From the NCBI RefSeq assembly GCF_000264315.1, contig NZ_AJXU01000042.1, forward strand, positions 1-64,000: a stretch of DNA of 64,000 bases, given 5' to 3'. Every line of letters begins with the position of its first letter. Within the stretch, counting starts at the first letter, position 1. Below are positions 1-8,039 of this stretch, piece by piece. The translations under genes and the position numbers were made by a program. Below the pieces are notes generated by a model. It worked only from the letters and a program-made list of their open reading frames with translations. It did no database searches and was not told the origin of the DNA. The DNA is from Rhodanobacter fulvus Jip2. GTDB lineage: Bacteria > Pseudomonadota > Gammaproteobacteria > Xanthomonadales > Rhodanobacteraceae.

Positions 1-228
1 GGCGCGGGCGGCGCGGGCACCGGCGGCGCCGGCATGGGCGCAGCCGGTGGTGCCGGCGGAGCCGGCGGCACGTCGTACGCGGATGCCGGCAGCTTCGACA
101 TGTCCAACCAGATGAACGGCACCGCCGTAGGTGCCGCGGGTATCGCGGTGCTCGCCCAGAACAGTGGCGCCGCCGCGCTGGTGCAGCAGAGCGTGAATGT
201 GCAGGCCAACCTCACCGTCGGCCCGTAA
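1..228 (+). CDS. Glycine-rich secreted protein, C-terminal part (substrate-like protein of the Fap-like cassette)
   Basis: The reading frame is already open at the first base, so the start lies upstream of the window. The visible 75 residues begin with Gly/Ala-rich low-complexity sequence (repeated GAGG) and end in a segment containing LAQNSGAAALVQQSVNVQ. The same QNS-x4-[LH][IV]Q[NQ] pattern recurs near the ends of the next two small exported proteins (331-717 and 1421-1951). This suggests one family of surface or fibre subunits handled by the peptidase and barrel encoded downstream. Gly-rich low complexity plus N/Q motifs fits an amyloid-like or fibrous exoprotein, but this is inference; I do not recognise a named family. 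A strong terminator follows immediately. Confidence 0.6.
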   Translation, partial: GAGGAGTGGAGMGAAGGAGGAGGTSYADAGSFDMSNQMNGTAVGAAGIAVLAQNSGAAALVQQSVNVQANLTVGP

Positions 229-237
229 CGGAAAGCC

Positions 238-267
238 CGCCGTGGAGTCTTGCTCCACGGCGTTTTT
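238..267 (+). terminator. Rho-independent terminator
   Basis: A perfect 10-bp stem (238-247 with 253-262) closes a 5-base loop and is followed by five T residues. It lies 9 bases after the stop codon of the Gly-rich gene and separates it from the next gene. Confidence 0.8.
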
Positions 268-330
268 CCAGACTCGTCATGGCGCGGCGCTACGCCGTGC
301 CATGACGCCGAGCATTCACGGAGTGACGCC

Positions 331-717
331 ATGCGAAGCTGCCGATCTTTCCTGTCCACATCCTTGGGATGCCTGCTGGCGTCCTTTGCGATGGCGGGCC
401 TCGCACAACCACCGCCCCCGGCGGCTCCCTCGCCGGTAACTGCCGCTGGAGCCGTGCCGGCCAGCACCGACGGCTTTGGTCCCGGCGTTACCCCTGCCAC
501 CCTGGCCACGATGCGTGGCGGTACCGACGTCGTGGAAAACATGCACCTGCACGGCACCGTGGACAACAACCGCGCCGACCATGTCGTCAGCGGCTACAAC
601 ACGATTTCCGGTGGGGCGTTCACGGGGGCGGCGGGCGTGCCGATGGTGATCCAGAACAGCGGCAACAACGTGCTGATCCAGAACGCCACGATCATCAACG
701 TGCAATTCCAGCCATGA
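331..717 (+). CDS. Small exported protein with double-glycine-like LxxMRGG site and QNS motif
   Basis: 128 residues from the ATG at 331, which is preceded by GGAG and followed by a signal peptide (hydrophobic residues about 7-23, cleavage near GLAQ). An upstream in-frame start at 250 would put the signal sequence internally, so it was not used. A Pro/Ala linker leads to TLATMRGG (residues 57-64), matching the ELxxIxGG consensus of double-glycine leaders cut by C39 peptidases: L at -7, M at -4, GG at -2/-1. Residues 106-120 read VIQNSGNNVLIQNAT, the motif shared with neighbours. The stop overlaps the start of the C39 peptidase gene (ATGA), so the two are translationally coupled. Likely a peptidase substrate; no named family recognised. 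Confidence 0.72.
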   Translation: MRSCRSFLSTSLGCLLASFAMAGLAQPPPPAAPSPVTAAGAVPASTDGFGPGVTPATLATMRGGTDVVENMHLHGTVDNNRADHVVSGYNTISGGAFTGAAGVPMVIQNSGNNVLIQNATIINVQFQP

Positions 718-1406
718 AACATGGCTGCTGGTGCAAGGTGTTGCTGGCGGTGGCGATGCTGCCGCTCGGGTCGGCGTGGGCGGCCACGATGGAGGTGCCC
801 GGCATCCAGGGCAACGGCTATACGTTCCACCTCACCAGTCTCAAGGAAGCGCGTTTCAAGAACACCATCCGCCAGCATTTCGACTTCAGCTGCGGCTCCG
901 CGGCCACCGCCACCTTGCTGACCTACCAATACGGCTATCCAGTGGGCGAGCAATGGGTGTTCGAGCAGATGTACGCCCATGGCGACCGCGCGAAGATCCG
1001 CCGCGAGGGGTTCTCGCTGCTGGACATCAAGCGCTTCCTGCATGCCAACGGTTTCGAGGCCGACGGGTTTCATGTGCCGCTGGACAAGCTGCGCCAATCC
1101 AGCGTGCCGGCTATCGTGCTGTTGAACGAAAAGGGCTACCACCATTTCGTGGTGGTGAAGGGCCTGCGCAACGGTCGCGTGCTGGTGGGCGACCCCGCGC
1201 GCGGCACCCGGGCAATGGCGCGCCGCACGTTCGAGACGGCATGGCAGAGCAAGCTGGTATTCGTCATCCATAACCGCCGCACATTGGCGGTATTCAACAG
1301 CACGGACGATTGGCGCGCCGCGCCGCTGGCCTCGCTGGGCGATGGCATCGACCGGCGCGGGCTGGATCGGATCACCCTGCCCAAACGCGGCCCCAACGAT
1401 CTCTGA
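714..1406 (+). CDS. Periplasmic C39-family cysteine peptidase (FapD-like)
   Basis: 230 residues with an N-terminal signal peptide (residues 1-23, ending GSAWA), so the enzyme acts after Sec export. Unlike bacteriocin C39 peptidases it carries no ABC-transporter domain. The C39 signature is visible: Gln54 (oxyanion) six residues before catalytic Cys60 in FDFSCGSA, then His144 in YHHFVVVKG and Asp160 in VLVGDPARG. Overall spacing fits a complete stand-alone C39 fold. FapD of the Pseudomonas Fap amyloid system is also a C39-like protein. Both flanking small proteins carry LxxMRGG sites that fit C39 specificity, suggesting it trims them in the periplasm. The ATG at 714 overlaps the previous stop. 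Confidence 0.82.
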   Translation: MKHGCWCKVLLAVAMLPLGSAWAATMEVPGIQGNGYTFHLTSLKEARFKNTIRQHFDFSCGSAATATLLTYQYGYPVGEQWVFEQMYAHGDRAKIRREGFSLLDIKRFLHANGFEADGFHVPLDKLRQSSVPAIVLLNEKGYHHFVVVKGLRNGRVLVGDPARGTRAMARRTFETAWQSKLVFVIHNRRTLAVFNSTDDWRAAPLASLGDGIDRRGLDRITLPKRGPNDL

Positions 1407-1420
1407 GCGTGGAACGAACC

Positions 1421-1951
1421 ATGACCAAGCCCCGACATTCGCGACATCTTCGTTCTTGCTCGTTGGGTTTGATCGCGGCGGTCATGGTTGGCGCGGCACC
1501 GCTGGCGACGGCGGCATGCGGGTCGCCCTGCGTGAATGCCTGGTCGCTTCCGGTCGGCAACGTGCAGCTCGATGCCATGCGCGGTGGCTTCGACAGCGGC
1601 AACGGTTTGCTGGCGTCGTTCGGCATCGATCGCGTGGTTTATATCAACGGCAATCTGGCCACGCGCACGAGCGTGTCGATACCCGATATCGGCCACATGT
1701 CGCCTGCGCAGGCGCGGGCGCTGGCCGCGGTCGATGGCGTCCTCACGGTAGTGCAGGGCGGGCAGGGCAACACGGCGGCGCTGGTGCCATCGGGCGCCGC
1801 CACGGCCACCGTGATCCAGAACAGCCTCGACGGCCAGCACATCCAGAACCTCACCACGATCGACGCGTCGGTGGATCATCTGGACCAGTTTCGCAGCGCG
1901 CGCCTGGGCGACACCTTGCAGGGTGCGTTGATTCAGTCGCTGGGGCATTGA
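1421..1951 (+). CDS. Exported protein with LxxMRGG site and QNS motif, second substrate-like protein
   Basis: 176 residues from the ATG at 1421; this start gives a good signal peptide (basic start, hydrophobic residues 14-31, cleavage near ATAA). A double-glycine-like site QLDAMRGG lies at residues 49-56. Residues 131-143 read VIQNSLDGQHIQN, matching the motif of the proteins at 1-228 and 331-717. The middle is rich in G, N and V with no recognised domain. It lies 14 bases after the C39 peptidase and 67 bases before the outer-membrane barrel, so it is probably in the same operon. A secreted or surface structural role is inferred from context only. Confidence 0.72.
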   Translation: MTKPRHSRHLRSCSLGLIAAVMVGAAPLATAACGSPCVNAWSLPVGNVQLDAMRGGFDSGNGLLASFGIDRVVYINGNLATRTSVSIPDIGHMSPAQARALAAVDGVLTVVQGGQGNTAALVPSGAATATVIQNSLDGQHIQNLTTIDASVDHLDQFRSARLGDTLQGALIQSLGH

Positions 1952-2018
1952 GTGGTGATGCAGACAACGCGGTGAGGTGCGGCTTCGCACGCGCTTTTTT
2001 GGCTCACGAGGAAAGGGC

Positions 2019-3356
2019 ATGGCAGGGAAATCGTCGCGAAGCAAATATGCCGCCGGTTGCGCCGGCTTGCTGTGTCTCGGCATGGCGCATGCCCAGCAGC
2101 CGGCGTCCACCGCCGATGGGCTGCCCGCCGCCATCAGGCAGAACGTGATCCAGCAGGGCGAGCGGCTGGATGCGATGCGCAGCCAGCTGGCCGCCCAGAT
2201 GGCGCAGATCGAACAGCTCAAGCGCGCGCTGGCGGCACAGGAGGCGGACTACCGCGCCTTGCGCCACGAGATGGGCATGGACGGCAGCGGCAAGCCGCCG
2301 GGCACGGCGAACACGGTCGCCACATCCGGCGCCGCGACAACGGAAACGGCCGCTGCCGCCGCACCGCAACCGGTGGGCCGCGCACCCGTGCGCGAACCGG
2401 GGCCGCCTGCGGTGGCACCCATCTTCGAGCAGCCCGGCGTGCTCACGCCGCGCGGCAAATTCGTGATCGAGCCGTCGTACCAGTTCGGCTATTCCTCGGC
2501 CGATCGGGTCGACCTGATCGGCTACACCGTGATCCCCGCCGTGCTGATCGGCCTGATCGACGCACGCCAGGTCAGGACCACCACGCAGACCGGCGCGCTG
2601 GCACTGCGCTACGGGCTCACCAACCGGATGGAGCTGGAGCTGCGCGTGCCGTATCTGTACAACCACACCGACACGACCAGCCGCGAGATATTCACCGGCA
2701 GCGCGGAGGATCGCGTGTTCACTTCGAGCGGCCATGGTTTGGGGGATATCGAAGCGACGGCGCGCTACCAGATGAACGACGGCGGCGCCGACAAACCCTA
2801 TTTCGTGGGCTGGCTGCGCTTCAAATCGCGCACCGGCCGCGATCCGTTCGAGGTCACCACCGATTGCGTCAACCGCTGCATCCAGAACGTCACCGGCACC
2901 GGCATGCCGCTGCAACTGCCGACGGGTTCGGGTTTCTATTCATTGCAGCCGGGCGTGACCTGGCTGTATCCGTCCGACCCGGTGGTGTTTTTCGGCAACC
3001 TCAGCTACCTGCACAACTTTGCCCGCCATGGCGTGAGCCGCCGCGTGCTGGGTGGGGACAGGGAGTCGCTGGGCACGATCGAGGTGGGCGACGTGGTGGA
3101 TCTCAGCCTCGGCATGGGCTTTGCGCTCAACGACAAGGCGTCCATCAGCCTGGGCTATGACCAGAGTTTCGTGGGCCTGACCAAACAGAACGGCAAGACG
3201 GTGGCGGGGTCGGCGAAGACGGTGCTGGGCACCTTGCTGGTCGGCGGCTCCTATCGCCTCAGCGACCGGCGCACGCTGAACGTGGCGCTGGGTGTGGGCA
3301 TTACCCGCGACACGCCCGACGCCACCGTGACCGTGCGCCTGCCCACCACGTATTAA
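2019..3356 (+). CDS. Outer-membrane beta-barrel with N-terminal coiled coil (FapF-like / MetA-pathway-type porin)
   Basis: 445 residues. The ATG at 2019 is preceded by GAGGAAAGG and starts a signal peptide (residues 1-25, ending MAHA). Residues about 36-86 are Q/A/L-rich heptads predicted to form a coiled coil, followed by an Ala/Pro-rich linker to about 140. A C-terminal barrel starts at LTPRGKFVIEPSYQFGYS, with alternating amphipathic strands up to an aromatic last residue (Tyr). The order coiled coil, linker, barrel matches FapF, the trimeric amyloid-export porin; the barrel also resembles the Phenol_MetA_deg transporter family. Together with the C39 peptidase this suggests export of the small neighbouring proteins. 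A plain uptake porin is the alternative. Confidence 0.75.
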   Translation: MAGKSSRSKYAAGCAGLLCLGMAHAQQPASTADGLPAAIRQNVIQQGERLDAMRSQLAAQMAQIEQLKRALAAQEADYRALRHEMGMDGSGKPPGTANTVATSGAATTETAAAAAPQPVGRAPVREPGPPAVAPIFEQPGVLTPRGKFVIEPSYQFGYSSADRVDLIGYTVIPAVLIGLIDARQVRTTTQTGALALRYGLTNRMELELRVPYLYNHTDTTSREIFTGSAEDRVFTSSGHGLGDIEATARYQMNDGGADKPYFVGWLRFKSRTGRDPFEVTTDCVNRCIQNVTGTGMPLQLPTGSGFYSLQPGVTWLYPSDPVVFFGNLSYLHNFARHGVSRRVLGGDRESLGTIEVGDVVDLSLGMGFALNDKASISLGYDQSFVGLTKQNGKTVAGSAKTVLGTLLVGGSYRLSDRRTLNVALGVGITRDTPDATVTVRLPTTY

Positions 3357-3389
3357 GGCAACGCTGACCAAGTATCACCGCCGCCTTAA
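3353..3389. repeat. Minimal copy of the MITE-like palindromic element (copy A)
   Basis: 37 bp starting TTAAGGC and ending GCCTTAA, with the intervening bases nearly identical to the left terminal inverted repeat of the 293-bp element at 48697. It looks like an internal-deletion derivative holding one terminal repeat plus the last seven bases of the other end. The stop codons of the barrel gene and the convergent terC-family gene lie within its two ends. Confidence 0.7.
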
Positions 3390-4093
3390 CCGTGAGGGAC
3401 GGCTTTCGATGCCGTGGCGGACCGCGCCGCGCGTCGCCGTTGCGCCAGCCAGCCGCCCGCGCAGACCGCGCCAACCAGCACCACGTCCAGCGCGTACTGC
3501 GCCCAGCCGTGCGCGGCGAACCAGCCCGCCAGCCAGTGATCGTGCCCGATCATGCGCGCGGCGGTGAACGCGATGGCGCCAGCACCCACGTACATGATGA
3601 TTGGAAAGCGCTCGATCAGTTTCAGGATCAGGGTCGAGCCCCACACCACCAGCGGCACGCTGATCAGCAGGCCGATGATCACCAGGCCCAGGTGGCCGCG
3701 CGACGCACCGGCGATCGCCAGCACGTTGTCCAGACCCATCAGCGCGTCGGCCACGATGATCGTGCGCAAGGCGCTCCAGAACGTGCGGCTGGCCTTGATC
3801 TCGTGACTTTCATCGCCGTCGTGGCGCAGCAGGTTCCAGGCGATCGGCAGCAGCAACGCACCGCCGACCAGCATCAGGCCTGGCAACTTCAGCAGGTAGA
3901 CCACCACCGCGGTCAGGGCGAAACGTACGGCGACGGCGCCGAAGGTGCCCCAGAACACCGCTTTCTTCTGCAACTCCTTGGGCAGGCGGCTGGCGGCCAT
4001 CGCGATGACGATGGCGTTGTCGCCCGCCAGCACGAGGTCGAGCAGCACGATGGCCAGCAGGCCGGAGAAGAAATCAGGGGTGAAAAAATCCAT
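3386..4093 (-). CDS. TerC/YjbE-family integral membrane protein, probable metal (Mn) exporter
   Basis: 235 residues starting MDFFTPDFFSGLL. About seven membrane helices are visible. The family signature LDLVLAGDNAIVIAMA lies near residues 18-33 and the second conserved segment ADALMGLDNVLAIAGA mid-protein; the acidic/Asn residues in these helices are the presumed metal ligands. TerC-family members such as Alx and YceF act in Mn homeostasis. The gene follows a yybP-ykoY riboswitch, which supports Mn2+ efflux. A longer upstream ATG would run into the riboswitch and was rejected. Confidence 0.88.
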   Translation of the reverse strand: MDFFTPDFFSGLLAIVLLDLVLAGDNAIVIAMAASRLPKELQKKAVFWGTFGAVAVRFALTAVVVYLLKLPGLMLVGGALLLPIAWNLLRHDGDESHEIKASRTFWSALRTIIVADALMGLDNVLAIAGASRGHLGLVIIGLLISVPLVVWGSTLILKLIERFPIIMYVGAGAIAFTAARMIGHDHWLAGWFAAHGWAQYALDVVLVGAVCAGGWLAQRRRAARSATASKAVPHG

Positions 4094-4145
4094 AGGACAA
4101 TCCATGCGCGGCGGACAATGCAGCGGGTACGGACGCGCGCGGCCC

Positions 4146-4266
4146 GTAGCCACCGCAAAAGTCTCGTTCGCAACGTGGCTGCCGCGGTGACCGGAGCGAA
4201 GCGTCGCTCGTGTTGACGATCACCGCACCGATGCGGGAAGCCGCGTCGGGAACTACTCCCTTTTGG
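4146..4266 (-). promoter_or_regulatory. yybP-ykoY manganese riboswitch
   Basis: On the minus strand the leader of the TerC-family gene contains the conserved elements in order: AAAAGGGAGTAG (4264-4253), then GTCAACA in an internal segment (near 4210-4218), then CGAGACTTTTGCGG (about 4166-4153). CAAAAG and CTTTTG can pair to close the P1 helix. These are the hallmark sequences of the Mn2+-sensing yybP-ykoY aptamer, which often controls TerC/MntP-type exporters. The gene starts about 50 bases downstream. The outer boundaries are approximate. Confidence 0.88.
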
Positions 4267-4359
4267 GAGCGGCCATTGTCCCCATGTGTCCCCCGCGTGG
4301 CAAGCGGTCGACGGGTGCTCAGGCTAAAATGGTCGTTTCCGATTTAGCGAGAAGACACC

Positions 4360-5811
4360 ATGAGTGCGCCCGACGTCCGCTCCGCCATCCGCCCCGATCC
4401 CGATCAGCCGATGGTCGACATCGCCGACTACGTGATCGACTACCGCATCGACTCGACCGAAGCCTACGACACCGCCCGCTACGTCCTGCTCGATTCGCTG
4501 GGCACGGCGATGCTGGCGATGAAATTTCCCGAATGCGTGAAGCATCTGGGCCCGTTGGTGCCCGGCGCCAGCTTGCCCGGCGGCGCACGCGTACCCGGTA
4601 CCAGCCACGAGCTGGACCCGGTGCAGGCGGCGTTCGCGATCGGCACGCAGATCCGCTGGCTGGATTTCAACGACACCTGGCTGGCGGCGGAATGGGGCCA
4701 TCCTTCCGACAATCTGGGCGCGATCCTGGCGGTGGCCGATTACCTCAGCCGCAAGGCCGTGCGTGAAGGCGGCCAGCCGCTGACCGTGCGCGACGTGCTT
4801 GGCTATGCCATCAAGGCGCACGAGATCCAGGGCGGCTACGCGCTGCTCAACAGCTTCAACCGGGTGGGGCAGGACCACGTGATCCTGGTGCGCCTGGCGT
4901 CCACCGCGGTGGCTACGGCGATGCTGGGCGGCAACAAGGATCAGGTGGTGGCGGCGGTATCGCACAGCTGGATCGACAACGGTGCGCTGCGCACCTATCG
5001 GCACGCACCCAACACCGGCCCGCGCAAGAGCTGGGCTGCCGGCGACGCCTGCCGCCGCGCGGTAACCCACGCGATCAACGCGGTGCACCGCGGCGTGGTG
5101 GGTTATCCCTCGGCGTTGAGCGCGAAGACCTGGGGCTTCTACGACGTGGCGTTCAACGGCAAGCCGTTCGAGTTCGAGCGCCCGTTCGGCAGCTACGTGA
5201 TGGAAAACGTGTTGCTGAAAATCAGCTACCCCGCCGAGTTCCATGCGCAAACCGCGGTGGAATGCGCGATGCAGTTGCACGCGCAGGTTGCCGGCCGGCT
5301 GGACGATATCGACCGGATCGTGATCGAAACCCAGGAAGCGGGCTGCCGTATCATCGACAAGACCGGCCCGCTGGCGAACTACGCCGATCGCGACCATTGC
5401 ATCCAGTACATGGTGGCCGTGCCGCTGATCTTCGGGCGACTGGTGGCCAGCGACTACGGCGACGACGTGGCCGCCGACCCGCGGATCGACGCGCTGCGCA
5501 ACAAGATGACGGTGAGCGAGAACCCGCAGTTCACCCGTGATTATTTCGACCCGGCCAAGCGTTACATCGGCAATGCCGTGCAGGTGTTCTTCAAGGATGG
5601 CAGCAGCACGGAGAAAGTCTCCGTCGATTTCCCGATCGGCCATCGTCGCCGCCGTGCCGAAGGCATCCCGGTGCTGCTGAGGAAGTTTGAATCCGCCCTG
5701 CGCGGGCATCTGCCCGAGCACCGGGTGAATGCCATACTGGCAGCAACCGGTGACGCGGCCGCCCTGGATAAAATGCCAATTCAGGACTTCCTCGGTCTAT
5801 TCACACTGTAA
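4360..5811 (+). CDS. prpD: 2-methylcitrate dehydratase (MmgE/PrpD family)
   Basis: 483 residues, the normal PrpD length. It dehydrates 2-methylcitrate to 2-methyl-cis-aconitate in the methylcitrate cycle for propionyl-CoA. PrpD hallmarks are visible: DSLGTAMLAM, the stretch WLDFNDTWLAAEWGHPSDN, and YPAEFHAQTAVECA, all near-identical to proteobacterial PrpD. The ATG follows GCGAGAAGACACC. No prpB, prpC or acnD is nearby; it stands alone, divergent from the TerC-family gene, so its partners must be encoded elsewhere. Confidence 0.9.
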   Translation: MSAPDVRSAIRPDPDQPMVDIADYVIDYRIDSTEAYDTARYVLLDSLGTAMLAMKFPECVKHLGPLVPGASLPGGARVPGTSHELDPVQAAFAIGTQIRWLDFNDTWLAAEWGHPSDNLGAILAVADYLSRKAVREGGQPLTVRDVLGYAIKAHEIQGGYALLNSFNRVGQDHVILVRLASTAVATAMLGGNKDQVVAAVSHSWIDNGALRTYRHAPNTGPRKSWAAGDACRRAVTHAINAVHRGVVGYPSALSAKTWGFYDVAFNGKPFEFERPFGSYVMENVLLKISYPAEFHAQTAVECAMQLHAQVAGRLDDIDRIVIETQEAGCRIIDKTGPLANYADRDHCIQYMVAVPLIFGRLVASDYGDDVAADPRIDALRNKMTVSENPQFTRDYFDPAKRYIGNAVQVFFKDGSSTEKVSVDFPIGHRRRRAEGIPVLLRKFESALRGHLPEHRVNAILAATGDAAALDKMPIQDFLGLFTL

Positions 5812-5995
5812 AGACGACATAAGCGGAAAATGAACGAGCCGTCGCGGAAGCGGTCGGGTATGTTTATTTTTTGCTAAAGTTCGCGTCGAACGTGGCACGG
5901 CGAATCGGTGAACGAGCCGTTGTCATCAGCCATTCGTTCGATCCCCGTATTTATGTTGTCAAGCGGACGAAAAATCCCACACAAGGAGACACCCG

Positions 5996-7114
5996 ATGAA
6001 ACGTAAGGGCTTGTATTTTCTGATTGCGCTGGCTTTGGGCGGCGTTGGCGCCGTTCACGCGCAGGACACCACGGGCGCTGTCGATACCGCCTCTTCGTCC
6101 ACCGCGGCGGCCGACTATGATGGTCGCTGGTACATTGCCCCGACCGTTGGTGGCTATTACAACGACACCGACCGCAATACCAACAGCCGCCAGGTCTATT
6201 ACGGTCTGGGTGTCGGCCGCTTCATCTCGCCGAATGCGTCCATCGACATTTTCGCCGACCGCACCAAGCGCGACGTCGATGGCGGCGGCAGCTGGGCCAA
6301 CAACACGGTCGGCGCAGCCGTTCGTTTCTACGCTGGCGCCTGGGATTCATGGCGTCCGTACGTGCTGGCCGGCGTCATGGGCAGCCACCACCAGAACGCG
6401 GGCAACAATGGCTGGTCGCCGGCTGCCGAACTGGGCGGCGGTCTGTCCAAGACCATCACCGACAGCTCCGATGTCCGCATCGAAGCCGGCTATCGCTACG
6501 ACTGGGATGACAAGTCCCAGCCGGCCGAAGACGGTTATGGCGACTGGTTCCTGGGCTTCAGCATCGTTTCGCGCTTTGGCGAACCGGCCGCGGCTCCGGC
6601 CCCGGTTGAAGCACCGGCCCCGGTGGCTGACTGCTCCACCATGGACAGCGACAACGACGGCGTGAACGACTGCGAAGACAAGTGCCCGGCGACCACGGCC
6701 GGCACCATCGTCGGCCCCGACGGTTGCGCGCAGAAGGTCGTCATCGACCTGCGTGGCGTGAACTTCAAGTTCGATCGCCCGAAGAAGAACGAGACCGACA
6801 TCTCCGGCGCGCTGGCTGAGCCGAGCTCCGATTCGATCGCCGTTCTGAACCAGGCCGTCGACACCCTGCAGCGTTACCCGCAGGTGCACGTGACCGTCGC
6901 CGGCTACACCGACTCGGTGGGCACGGATGTCTACAACCAGAGCCTGTCGGAGCGTCGCGCCTCGATCGTCTACAACTACCTGACCAGCCATGGCATCGAT
7001 GCCAGCCGTCTGGAAGGCCCGATCGGTCACGGCGAAAGCAACCCGATCGGTGACAACGAGACCGATGCCGGTCGCGCGCAGAACCGTCGCACGGAACTGC
7101 AGGTTCAGCAGTAA
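5996..7114 (+). CDS. OmpA-family outer-membrane protein with thrombospondin type-3 repeat
   Basis: 372 residues with a strong RBS (AAGGAGA, 7 bases before ATG). A signal peptide (residues 1-22) is followed by an eight-strand-type OmpA barrel (about 35-185), a Pro/Ala hinge (APAPVEAPAP), a Ca-binding TSP3-like segment (DSDNDGVNDCEDKCP), and a C-terminal OmpA peptidoglycan-binding domain (about 235-372) containing AGYTDSVGTDVYNQSLSERR and the NRRTEL end. It anchors the outer membrane to the cell wall. Synonymous codon use is even and C-rich, as expected of a highly expressed gene. A terminator follows. Confidence 0.92.
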   Translation: MKRKGLYFLIALALGGVGAVHAQDTTGAVDTASSSTAAADYDGRWYIAPTVGGYYNDTDRNTNSRQVYYGLGVGRFISPNASIDIFADRTKRDVDGGGSWANNTVGAAVRFYAGAWDSWRPYVLAGVMGSHHQNAGNNGWSPAAELGGGLSKTITDSSDVRIEAGYRYDWDDKSQPAEDGYGDWFLGFSIVSRFGEPAAAPAPVEAPAPVADCSTMDSDNDGVNDCEDKCPATTAGTIVGPDGCAQKVVIDLRGVNFKFDRPKKNETDISGALAEPSSDSIAVLNQAVDTLQRYPQVHVTVAGYTDSVGTDVYNQSLSERRASIVYNYLTSHGIDASRLEGPIGHGESNPIGDNETDAGRAQNRRTELQVQQ

Positions 7115-7164
7115 TCGAACCGCGGCAGTAAATGCCGGGCTCCACTCGGAGTCCGGTGAATAAG

Positions 7165-7192
7165 AAAACCCGGCTTCGGCCGGGTTTTTTTT
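7165..7192 (+). terminator. Rho-independent terminator after the OmpA-family gene
   Basis: An 8-bp stem (7167-7174 with 7179-7186) closes a TTCG tetraloop and runs into a T8 tract. It is about 50 bases after the OmpA stop. Confidence 0.9.
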
Positions 7193-7238
7193 GCCCTCGC
7201 GGTCGGCGTTTGCCATGTGTATTCGTTACGCTATCGCG

Positions 7239-8012
7239 ATGCGTTCCCCCATTTCCGGCAACACCCGCACCGGTCAAAAGACCGCCGTTCCACGCCACGG
7301 TCTTGCGCGGGTATTGTCGAAGGCCGGCGTTTGTTCCCGCAGCCAGGCGGAACAATGGATCCGCGAGGGGCGGGTCAGCGTGGCGGGGCGCGTGGTCAGC
7401 GATCCGCATTTTCCCGTCCGGCCGGACGGTCCGCCGATCACCGTCGACGGCAAGCGGTTGGCGTCGGCGGAAAAAGTCCATGTGATGTTCAACAAGCCGC
7501 GCGGCCTGGTGGTGAGCGCATCCGACGAGCACGGCCGCGACACGGTCTACACAGCGCTGGCCGCTGCCGGTTTGCCCTGGCTGGGCCCGGTGGGGCGACT
7601 GGACAAGGCCAGCGAGGGATTGCTGTTGCTGAGCAACGACACGACGTGGGCAGCCGGCATTACGGACCCGGCCACGCATCTGGACAAGACCTATCACGTG
7701 CAGGTGGCGGGGCAGCCGGATGCAGTCGCCCTGGCCGCCATGCATGCCGGGATTGCGGATGGCGATGAGTGGCTGAAAGTGCGCTGCGCCAGCGTGTTGC
7801 GGCAGGGTGAAAAGAACGCCTGGCTGGAGGTGGTGCTGGATGAGGGCCGCAATCGCCACATACGCCGCCTGCTGGCCGCGCTGGGGTTTGACGTTCTGCG
7901 CCTGATCCGCGTGGCGATCGGCTCGTTGCCGCTGGGCGATCTGCCGAAGAACCAGTGGCGTCGCCTGAGCGCCGCCGAAGTGGCGATGCTGGACCGGCGG
8001 CACGCGAAGTAG
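7239..8012 (+). CDS. RsuA/RluB/E/F-family pseudouridine synthase
   Basis: 257 residues from the ATG at 7239; in-frame starts at 7191 and 7215 are possible but lie against the terminator. An N-terminal S4 RNA-binding domain (ARVLSKAGVCSRSQAEQWI) is followed by the catalytic domain with GRLDKASEGLLLLSND, where the Asp is the nucleophile, then LDEGRNRHIRRLL. It isomerises a uridine in large- or small-subunit rRNA; which site cannot be told from the sequence. Confidence 0.85.
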   Translation: MRSPISGNTRTGQKTAVPRHGLARVLSKAGVCSRSQAEQWIREGRVSVAGRVVSDPHFPVRPDGPPITVDGKRLASAEKVHVMFNKPRGLVVSASDEHGRDTVYTALAAAGLPWLGPVGRLDKASEGLLLLSNDTTWAAGITDPATHLDKTYHVQVAGQPDAVALAAMHAGIADGDEWLKVRCASVLRQGEKNAWLEVVLDEGRNRHIRRLLAALGFDVLRLIRVAIGSLPLGDLPKNQWRRLSAAEVAMLDRRHAK

Positions 8013-8039
8013 ACGGGCGGGCGGCGCGCGTCCGGGCTG

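Noticed and set aside
5858-5880. Extended -10 promoter (TGCTAAAGT) before the OmpA-type gene
   Set aside because: No matching -35 at the right spacing; plausible but too weak to list as a feature.
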